Source of the DNA: Chiua virens
Taxonomy: Eukaryota; Basidiomycota; Agaricomycetes; Boletales; Boletaceae
Direction: 5' to 3'
Length of the DNA stretch: 64,000 bases
Assembly: GCA_019787685.1 (NCBI GenBank)
Contig: JAHNUO010000009.1
Location: forward strand, 1,426,001 to 1,490,000
Numbering within the stretch: the first letter of the stretch is position 1; each line of letters starts with the position of its first letter. The position numbers were made by a program, and so were the translations under genes. Shown piece after piece: positions 24,160 to 34,103 of this stretch. The notes under the pieces are model-generated. The model was not told where the DNA came from. It searched no databases and saw only the letters and a list, made by a program, of their open reading frames with translations.

Positions 24160-25006
24160 TTAGAATGGCGCCGCCTTAGGTTCGGTGATGCGAGCCTCCA
24201 AAAAGTTTTCCGTCCCCCAGTATTGTTTGATTCTTTCATCTGCAGTCACCTTTGCATAGTGGGCAAAAATGTGGGGGAACTTCGCACGGTCAGCAGCCCC
24301 GAGCGCCATGCTCGAAGCAGAGTGAATCGCGCCAGCGAGAACGAGGTCGGCGAGGGTTAAACTGTCCAAGGCGACGTAACCCGAAGGACGCCCCGCGAGA
24401 TGCGACTCCAAATGCTCGAGCGCACCAATGATCCGGTCCGTGTTCTTACTCAAAATCTGTCCGTGTATACCATCAGCCGAACGCATCGACGACGGAGGCA
24501 GTCGTGAAAACCGACCTGAAGCGTGAATGGCGTAAAGTAGCCGTAGATCATCCCTGCGACGAGCCCTGCCGGAATGCCGATTTCGTGTTCAGCAAAGTGT
24601 AACCACTGATCGACGAGGGCCTCTTCATGTGCATTGGCACCCAACAGGTTCACGGAACCAATACTGCTCACTGGAGTGGGACGGGTAAATGACAGGTGCC
24701 AACTGACCACGCCCACTGTGCCACTTACAATAGCGGGCGATGGGAGCACCTTCGATCAGCTTGAATCCATCCGCACCCTCGAAAGAAGGGATCTTCCCAT
24801 ACGGGAACTTGGCCACAAATTCGGCAGGTTTGCTCTTGAACGACCACTCGGGTGTATTAAGCTCAAACCCATTGACAGCTGCGACACAAAGAATCTGGGA
24901 GTATAGGTGAGCTTTGTTCTAGTAGAACCACGCCGAAGTGATCCTGACGTACGACTTTGGTCTGACGCTGGCCAGCGATACCCCAAAGTGTACCAATAGG
25001 TGCCAT
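24160..25006 (-). CDS. eEF1B-gamma-like glutathione S-transferase domain protein, copy 1
   Basis: Four exons, the first being 25006-24953 (MAPIGTLWGIAGQRQTKV) and the second 24894-24729. The N-terminal thioredoxin-fold part has ILCVAAVNGFEL, FPYGKIPSFEGADGFKLIEG and the cis-Pro region. The all-helical GST-C part has VDQWLHFAEHEIG, YVALDSLTLADLVLAGAI and KFPHIFAHYAKV, which is the style of elongation factor 1B gamma. The protein stops after about 215 residues and lacks the C-terminal EF1G domain, so it is not the full translation factor. It is more likely a stand-alone GST, as are common in agaricomycetes. A TATA-like CATAAATAG lies about 80 bp upstream on the minus strand (near 25085). Confidence 0.88.
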
Positions 25007-26054
25007 TTTACAACAGGGATGGATATACGGTAAGGAAAGAGTTGAGCAAACGAGCGAGCGCTGGGGAAGGCGCAGTACACCCTATTTATGCGCCGTTCCG
25101 ATCGTCATGTGTCATGCGTCGACCAACCTCAGCTGCGCCGAACAGCATCGCCTCCGCCGGAAACGCCTCCACAGTCAGCAAAGGGTCAGGAGATAACAAT
25201 GTGAATCAGCAATCTATGACATTGCATCATATTCCGTAACCGGCTAAAGTAGTCCAACAAAGTGCGGCGCATCTCTCACCGAGTACTCAGTGAGTACATA
25301 TGTTTGCTGAATCAACTCGCAACCATCCTATAACCTTTGTGTTGCGAAAACTACCAGCGCCTTATCGATGTGCGGTGTCGCGCAAATGAATCGCTGTGAA
25401 ACGCGGTGACTGCGGAGTGTTGGCACGGTCTCAATCAGGACACGCTGCGGTAAGTAACTACGGTGGACTGTTCTTCAAAATCTCGTGTCCCTGAAGAAGA
25501 CAACTTGAAGGCGCTTGAAAATTCCGTCAACAGGAGATGAATGTCTACCGGCGCAGTACTGGTTACGAACAACCCTTGAGTAAGGCTTAAATAACAGGGT
25601 CAACGAGTCAAAAATCCTGGAATCAATCACCAATACCCATGTACCTTTCTCGGCCAATGTTCAGATCTCCGTTTCAATCCTGTGACCATTACGCGGACGA
25701 AGCCGGGTGACTCGACTTATAGACCTCATTGATAGTTTTCAAAGCCAAAAATTATCGCCATGAGAGCGTGTCCTGGGATTTGCCTAATTTGTGTTACATC
25801 TTACAGCAAGTTCCTAGGTTGGATATTCCGTGACACCGATCTAGGAGGCCGGAACTTTGCCACGATCAGATCATCAAGCGCTCATACAGCCTCACTGATG
25901 AGAAGTAGGTGGATGGAGCCTATAGTGTTGGAGGAGTACCTATGTTAACTCGAGCTTTCATTCCGTGACAAAGCTCTCCCAGCTGTGCATTTCATGTGAT
26001 ACCGACTGACACTACTCCAACACTCCTAATATTATACATACTCTTTCAGGTCCC
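25007..26054. other. Spacer between the tandem GST-like genes
   Basis: It holds the promoter of copy 1 and the 3' flank of copy 2. Short open frames on both strands show no domain. Confidence 0.45.
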
Positions 26055-26890
26055 TCAAGCGAACGTCACCGGCTGATATTCAGTGATGCGCACATCAACG
26101 AAATTCTCCGTTCCCCAGTATTGTTTCACCTTCTCATCTGAGGTCACCCTTGTGTAGTGAGCAAATACATGGGGAAACTTGGCGCGCTCAGCAGCTCCTA
26201 GCGCAGAGCCCGCGGCAGAAAAAACCACACCCGCCAGAATATAGTCGGCAATGGTCGGAGTGTCCAAGGCGACGTAACCGGAAGAACGGGTCGCGAGATG
26301 CGATTCAAGGTAGGTGAGAGAGCGAAGAATACGCTCAGTTTCTTTCTCCAGAATCTTGAGCACAGTGTTAGAGAAACATATCGGTTTATATGGTAAGATC
26401 CAACCTCGAGATTGAAAGGCCAAAGGTAGCCGTAGATCATGCCTGTGATGTTCCCCGTCGGAGCGCCGATTTCGTGTTCAGCAAAGTGCACCCATTGATC
26501 GATTATAGCAGCCTCGTTTGCATTGGAGCCTGACAAGTTGACGGAACCGACACTGCTCACTGGAACAAGTGTGACCGTCGAGAAAACAAGTAACAGTGCA
26601 CCATACTCACGATAATGGGCGATCGTGGCACCTTCAATGAGCTTAAGGCCATCTGCACCTTCGAAGGCGGGAATCTTCCCGAGTGGGAACTTGGTTGTAA
26701 ACTCTGGAGGCCGATTCTGGAATAAAAACTCAGGTTGTGCCAGCTCGAGCCCATTGACGGCTGCGACACTAAGGATCTACAGCGAAACAGGTTACAGGTT
26801 AGTATGAATCTGAAAAATCGATTCGATTCTAACGTACGACTTTGGTCTGACGCTGGTCAAGATGACCCCAGAGGGTACCGAAAGGAGCCA
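26055..26890 (-). CDS. eEF1B-gamma-like glutathione S-transferase domain protein, copy 2
   Basis: A tandem paralogue of copy 1 with the same exon plan and similar length. It starts MAPFGTLWGHLDQRQTKV at 26890, then has ILSVAAVNGLELAQPEF, FPLGKIPAFEGADGLKLIEG, VHFAEHEIGAPTG, YVALDTPTIADYILAGVV, KFPHVFAHYTRV and KQYWGTENFVDVRITEY. It also lacks the EF1G domain. A TATA-like ATATAAAG lies about 40 bp upstream (near 26933). The two copies probably arose by local duplication and may detoxify electrophiles. Confidence 0.88.
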
Positions 26891-28015
26891 TTTGGAAACG
26901 AGGATAGAGAAGTTACGGATATAAAACGACTCTTTATATGTAGGTTCACCGTGCCTCGGACTCGTATCCTCTTATATTCCGTAACAAGACTGGCAGGTCG
27001 AGCAACAACCGCACGGCGAATCCCTAGGACGTTTTCCAGTGTTTGAAGAATATCTCCACAACGATTCATCAAAGGCTGCGGATGCTGCCCACACGGCGAC
27101 CCAAGCTGGCAGCGTGTCGCAGCTAGAGTGCGACTACGTGGGATGTCCCATTGAAAATGATACAACTTTTCGACCAGATTGTGAGTCGTGACTGGTTTCG
27201 TACAACACTGCTGCCCTCCATTGGTCTCATCGCCACCCAGATTCACACCATATACGTCGCTCGCTTGGTCTGTTCTCTCAGCTGCACACAAGGTCTGGCT
27301 TTGCCTAATGTTAGATCCTCGTGCTATTCCTGATGGCTCTGGCATTTTACACAGGTCGAAGGATTGCGACAATCGAAAAACTCGCTTGCGGGCACCATGA
27401 ATGACGTCTTAGCATTCATCTAAGACACCGACCCTTTGAAGACAGTCAAAACACACGTCGAGCCCATCAAGCTCTTGAATCAGAAGTTGATGGGATGCGC
27501 CTACTTTCGCTGAGCATAAAAGCTTTGGTAAGACCATCCACTAATTTACGTTCTCCCCCACTCACCGCCTTGTGTAGCGACTCGATGGTGAATACAAATT
27601 CTCTAGATATCGATGCAAAGACCACCAATTACCAAAACAAGCTTAGAACTCAGAGCTGCGTTCTTGCGGGGGTCGGACTACAGATCAGAATCACAACAGT
27701 TCATGTGATGAACGTGATTGAGCGCACCGATGTGCTTTACCCAATGAAACTGCGATCGTACGTTCATGTATATGATTCACGGTGGAGGACAGAGACCTGG
27801 ACAACATGTCGTATGCGAAGGGTGCCAGGTACGATCGAGACAATGATTGTCTACACAGCAATCCCGCGGGCAATGCCCCCCGCGAGTGTCTTCTCATCGG
27901 CATAACTTGTATCTTTTGATATCGTCTTCCGTCATACATACTACTACAGACTTGAATATGCTGCCTCAATGAAAACCATAACTTCAAAGGCTGGCTATCT
28001 TCCTGCAAACACATG
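26891..28015. other. Intergenic region, no gene recognised
   Basis: About 1.1 kb between the second GST-like promoter and the 3' end of the NLR gene. Short frames on both strands show no recognisable domain or splice pattern. Confidence 0.5.
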
Positions 28016-31000
28016 TTACCCCATGAGCTGCTCATCAATTTCAGCGATCTCATCATCATCTACAAGGTCGTCCCAGCGACCTCGTTTCACAAGCCGATCG
28101 CCTACAGCCCAGCTCATATCATCAGCTCGCCGCTTTGAACCCAAGGGCTGAGGGATCGCTGGCAAATTGGCATCGCCACGATGGGTGTTCACTAAGCGGA
28201 TAAAGTTATTATAAAAGTGATGCCCCTGCGCTTCTGCCAGGTCAAACGCCGTCTGACCCTCTGCGTTGCGCACAAAGGGATCGCAACCGGCATTAAGAAG
28301 GAACCCTATGATCTTCCATGGGACATCGTTTTTGAGCGCGCGCGGTGACGTGAAACACTGCCGGATGACGATATGTAGCGGGGTATCCCCGTTCGATGCC
28401 AGTGCGTGGACGTTGGCGCCTTCGTCGACGAGAAAACGAAATGTCTGCAAGACAGAAAGGGGGACGTGTTTCTTTCCTAGCGGAGCGGTGGCAGAAATGA
28501 GAATATCAGGAGGGAGCGGCGCGTTCAGGGAATGGAGATATTTGACGAGGGAGGGAAAGCCGCTGCTTGCTGCGACATGTAGTGGCACTTGGCCGACGAG
28601 ATTGGATTGCAAGGGATTGCATCCCGACTCGACGAGAAGCTGAGCGGTTTCCAAGCGTCGATCCACTTCGATACCGCAACCCAGTGTAAAGTGTAAGGCA
28701 GTGTCCCCCTTTGGCGTGACGACACGTATGTCAGCACCTTTGTCAACGAGAGAACGCATGACCTTTAGTTTGAGGATTCCAGGCCGGTCTGAACTGGCCA
28801 GAGCAAGCAGAATGTCTGGATCAAATGGTACACCATGTGATGAGACGAGGTATTCCATCACTGCAAGGTGTCCACCTTTGGCTGCAGCATGGAGTGCTGT
28901 CTCTCCAGCCAGATTCCGAGCACGAGGATCACATCCGGCATTAATCAGGGCTTGTGCAACTTGTAGAGTGTCATTGCCCTTGCTGACTCGGAACGTGGAA
29001 GAAAGTGCGAGATGTAGGGCACTATCACCCTCCCCGGTAACAACGCCCGTAGGAGCGCCCTTCTCGACAAGGAAAAGAATCGTTTGTGCCCCGGAGTTAC
29101 GACGGTTTGCTGAGCGAGGGTATGATGCGGTGAGCAATATGTCGGAGGGGAGCAGCAGGTCGATCGAAAGCAGGTGTTTTATGACAGATACATATCCCCT
29201 GCGTACGGCAATACGTAGGGAAGATTCACCAGCCGAATTCAGCGTGAAAGGGTTGCACCCAGAACGAATAACTGCTTTGGTCAGATGCAGTACATCGCGT
29301 TCTGGAGACGCAGTGTTTAGAATAGTATGCAGCACGGTATCGCCATTCTTCGCGACAACGCAAGGGTCGGCCCCTCGGTCGAGGAAAAAGGTGTGCAGAT
29401 CCCCCGTAGTATCCACGAGCATGATATCATGAGGGAGTGGTACACCTCGCGAGAGAAGATACACTATAATCATCTTGTGGTTTCGAATCCGTGCGGCATT
29501 GTGGATTGGGGTTTGTCCAGCAGCGTTGCGTGCACTAGCATCGCATCCAGCATCGAGGAGTACTTTTACTATCTCCACCAAATACTCCGTGTCAAAGACG
29601 CAAACAATGCGATGAAGCGCGTTGTCTCCATCGGGAGAAACGACCCTTATATATTCCCTCCTCTCAGCAAGCATTTTGATCATCTGTAGCGAGTTCGGAG
29701 AAGTTTGTAGAACGCTGGATGCCCTGAGCAAGGCATCCGGAGGGAGGGGAATGTTCAATGCGAGGAAACACTTCACGACAGAAATGTGTCCTGTCTGCAA
29801 TGCAACATCCATCGGGGTATCTCCCACTGAATTGACAGCCAGGGGACTGCACCCAGCATTAATGAGGAGTTTGGTACTCTCCAAGCAGTCTTCCTCAGGG
29901 CCTTGATGTCCACTCAGATGATCTGAGCAATTCAGAATGCGGTGGAGCATTGTATTCCCGTTGTCTGAAACCACCAACGCATTCGCGCCCATGCGAATGA
30001 GGTATTGAATCATTGATGCCTTCCTTGAACGAACAAGTGAGGCTGCAAGAATGATGTTACCTGGCCGTGGTATACGAAGTGAAAGCAAGTATTGAATAAC
30101 AGTTGTAAAGCCAAGGAACGTGGCGAAGTGCAGTGGTGTGTCGCCGTTAAGATTGTAGGTGGATGGATTGCAGCCAGCGTTGGTCAAGAGTTTGACTCTC
30201 TCTAGACAATCGCCCTCAGACATGTTGCATTCTGTGGAATCCATCAACGTGACATGTAGCGGAGTGTTCCCGACAGTTGTAGTTGCGTGGATATCCGCCC
30301 CGCTATCGAGAAGAAGTCGCATCGTCTGTGAGCTCGGGGGAAATCGCTCCTTCGCAGAGCACGGTATACACAACAGAATGTCGGGCGGCGGGGGGATGTT
30401 CAATGATAGCATGTACTTGAGCGTGGAGACGTGTCCTGCAGCAGTAGCTTGATGAAGGAGCTTTCCCGCAGATGAGCTGTGGGCAAATGGATCGCAGCCA
30501 ACTTGAACGAGTCTGCGGAGAATGGAAACAACATCTTCATCCTTCGGCCATGCCTCTGAGTTCATAACGTTTTTATGCGTGTAATCCAGGTCACTGAGGA
30601 ATCCAAGCAAGGGGAACCGATCCTGGACTTCAACTGCCCACTCCGCAAAGTCCTCGGTTTGCATTAGCCTGGCGGTAATACGAGCACCGGCAATATCTCC
30701 CATGTATTTCCCTTTGAGTACCCCTGCAAAGATCCTCCCTGGCACAGGATTACCCGTGGTCAAGAAGAGATCGACGACGGCACTGGATCTGTGACGAATG
30801 GCGGCCTCGAGTGGTGTTACCTGACGAAGACAGGAAGCTAGTAGCCCTCTGCGACTGAGACTGGCGCCTCGGGATAGCAACGTCCGAGCGTGTGGGATCC
30901 TGTCCAACTGTGCAGCATATACGAGTGGATTAGTCCCAGGTTTTGATTTCAACGAACCACGTCCAAGGAATGAACGCAAGAGCGGCTCGGTCGCAAAAGC

Positions 31001-33575
31001 GATCAGAATATACAACACAAAGTCATCTTGAGAAGTTGGCCAATCTGCACAGCTTGAAGTTCGCTCCATGCGTATTCGCTCCCACGCTGACGAGTTTCGT
31101 CGCACGTCCGCACCAAGTGCTACGAGGGCTCTCAGGACGGTTGTGTTTCCTGGCTTGACATGTGCAAGATGATCGAAGGCATGCGATAATACATATTCGA
31201 GAAGTGGGCGGGATTCTGGAGGTGGTTGGTTGGTTTCATGATGTCCAGAAGTACGAGATAGTTCCATGTAGTCGGGGTTTACCCTGCCTTCGTACGAGGT
31301 GGGAGAGGGGAAGACATCCACGCCTGAACCTTGTCCCTGGTCCAAGTAAGTGGCGATGTAGCACATACAGGACTGAGCTAGCAGGCCTTCAGCATACTGC
31401 AGGTCGATATGATACGCGGAGAGTTTGGTGTACGCCACTTCTCCCGTCAGGTATTCCTGTCTTAACATTTAGCAGATTACGACAGACAACGCTTGAAACA
31501 TACCTGCACACTGAAATGAGAGAGAATGACGATGTCTGTCTCTTCGTCGTGTGTTACAAGGCTACTCAACGCATCCAGTAAGGCTGGTCCATGCATGGGT
31601 GCGAAGTTCGTATCCAAGACACGTCGGTCGAGATCAATCGAAAGCGCTTCGAGTATCTGAGCTAACCGTAAGGGGGTGTAGACGGCGACGAGCCAGGTCA
31701 AGGCGCGCCGTGCAGCCTCAGCTTCCCGTGCTTCTTTACCTATGGCAAGGAGGATTTGTTGATAGGTCTCCTCGAGCCCTTTTGGAAGGTTTTCAAGCGC
31801 TTCTCTAATGTCCGTTGGGGTCACGCATCGCTTGAGAGTGTTGAGCTGACATTCAATCCAACGGAACCTAGGTGTCGATGTAAGAGGGTTCGCAATCGCA
31901 TAGGTGGTTCGTCCTTACATTCCGTCCGCATTCTCGCATAGAATATTCCAAATTTCTTTTTTGAGTCCTTGGAGGAGCAATCCTTAGTCGCCTGTCAGAG
32001 TCGAGTTCGCGTGTGACATGCAGTTGAATGTCAGACTGAGACTTCGGCGGACATTTTTTCCAGGGAAATGGAAGGGAGACCTGCAAATTGGTCCTTGATG
32101 ATCTGGAGGGGTCGGCTAGCCGTAAACAATCGAAGCCTAGCCTGGCCCAAAACAGCGAGGGCATCAAGGAGATTCTGACAGTCTCTGCATTCATCAAGTG
32201 CATCAATGATAATGAGTGGCAGCCGAGCAAATTGTTTCGCGACACTAGAGACAAGGCGAGAAAGTTGCTTGACATTCTTGAGAACCGATCCACCCCGTCC
32301 CTTCGCCCTAGTCAAGTCGTCCAGAATATCCCCAGGGTCGACCGGGATGTCACGAAGCTTGAGCAGAAGTTGAGACAACAGAGAACGCATGACCTCAGCA
32401 GCATCCGTTGAACGCTCGCTTCGGAAATCGCAATAAAAGAAAACTAGAACTTCGCCATCATCTAGCGAGCATTCAAGGCCATCGATCACGGAAGCTCTGA
32501 TGCGGAATCAACGTCGTCTCAAAGCGTGATATGTAAACATACATCAGAACAGACTTTCCCGCTCCCGCTAAACTCCGGAACTAGTTGGTCAAGAAGGCGT
32601 CTAGTATAACATCTGGAGTTCTTACGTTTTCCATGTAGCCATAAAGACGAAGGCTCGCCATACCTCCATGTCTTGTACGCGGAGGTGTCCGGAAGCCATG
32701 TACATGTGTCAGACTGGCGAAGATCAATCATAGCGTCAGTGTTTTTCAATACAATTCAAACCGCCGAGCCAGTCCAAGACATCTTCTAGTTGTTTTACTA
32801 CGTATATTTCGTCAGAACAAGGTTGTGCATGGTGTGTTTGACCAGACATACGCTCAGTTTCTCTGCTCTTCTCCTTCGATGTCCTTTTTGTTTCATGTGT
32901 CGTCGTGCTACAAACAGAGGGTAAGAAAGCATAGTTGCAACGACACAGGTAACACTCACTCGATGAACATTGGGACATGTTGTAGATCCTGAACCGAGTT
33001 TTCCCTGAGAAAGGATGGCATTTTGCTCTCAATGAAATTAATACTGTCGGCAAGTGACATTGCAAACGCCCGGTCTCCTCCAGGTATGCATCTCGAGATT
33101 CCTGAGAATGGTTAGTCATAAATTAACGAAGTTGGATATGTAGAGAAGCGTATACCAGACATCTGTAGTGAGCAAGAAGTGAAAGTGATCCCTGCGTTCA
33201 GCGAAGAGAGTGATTGCCTCTTTTAATTTGACCTTGCTAGGCGCAGAAGGTAGCACAGAGAACCATTTCCAAACACCCTTGTCTTGGATCCACCCTGACT
33301 AGTTTCGCCACTGTATTCAACGTTTCTCTGCATCTGGCAGGCTCTCGACTCATCAGCCAGTCAGTAAGACGTTCATCGAGGGTTCTACCCCAGTCCAGCG
33401 ATCTTTTGAGGGTTTCCGTGACAGCCAGACAAGTAGCGACAACTTTATGTAGGTCTCCGGCCAACTGCATGCGGGAAATCTCGACAGACTCCCCGCCAAC
33501 ATGCACGGCAAGCGCATCGATAAGTCGCTGCGAGACAGAGATGATTTCATAGATGATTTCCTGAGCCAAGTTCAT
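28016..33575 (-). CDS. NACHT-ankyrin NLR-like receptor; 5' half frameshifted
   Basis: This has the fungal NLR layout. The N-terminal helical region starts MNLAQEIIYEIISVSQRLID at 33575. The NTPase follows, with Walker A LHGKPGAGKSVL made by splicing across 32575-32632, then VLVFFYCDFRSERSTDAAEV, Walker B LPLIIIDALDECRD, a sensor-like RLFTASRP, and the winged-helix region after VTPTDIREALENLPKGLEET. A 51-bp intron after HFSVQ leads into one uninterrupted exon of about 1140 codons carrying about 14 ankyrin repeats to the stop at 28016. The 5' half is not clean: the conserved reading shifts frame near 33285, 33070-33095, 32745, 32035 and 31970. The copy is therefore either a pseudogene in this strain or affected by assembly indels. 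Such proteins sense non-self and trigger cell death; it lies head to head with a HET gene. Confidence 0.85.
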
Positions 33576-34103
33576 TCGACTAGGGTGGAACAGAGAGAGA
33601 AAGAGTTGGCAAAACCTGCCAATTGTGACAGTGCTTGCTGTTTAGCGATTCTGTGTACCGTGGAAATTATTTCCCATATTTGTCAATCTTGTCGAGTACC
33701 GACATCGTCTTGACTCTTGACTTTGATCAACTTTTTGTCAGAACCAGACTCATGGACTTGCGTAGGTCGCAATCACGACCCCTATGTCGACAACTACAAT
33801 CTTGAACGTCTTTTTGGGTAGTACGGATCGATATGAGCTGCCTGTCGTCCTATCTGCTACCCGGTAAGTAGGACGATGGCGACAATGACGGAATCGAAAG
33901 CAACCTGAGTCCAACCATGTACATACATGTGTACGCCCCGTGGATGAAACCCAACCTTATTGTAAGTCCGCTTGTCGGGCGCTTGAACCTGGACCCGACG
34001 GATCGTGCATCGTTCGAGCGCCCAAGTTTAGGGACGAAAGGTTGGTTCAGATCGGTCCTTCTGAGCAACAAAATATGACTGTTACCCAAGGTATTGCGTC
34101 AAC
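33576..34103. promoter_or_regulatory. Divergent promoter region of the NLR/HET pair
   Basis: About 530 bp separate the NLR start (-) from the HET-gene start (+). Both genes must be driven from here, which would allow shared regulation. I saw no clear TATA box. Confidence 0.45.

Noticed and set aside
28701..29432. Long open frame on the plus strand opposite the ankyrin exon
   Set aside because: It is antisense to a clearly coding repeat region; its length follows from the codon pattern of the ankyrin repeats and it shows no domain.
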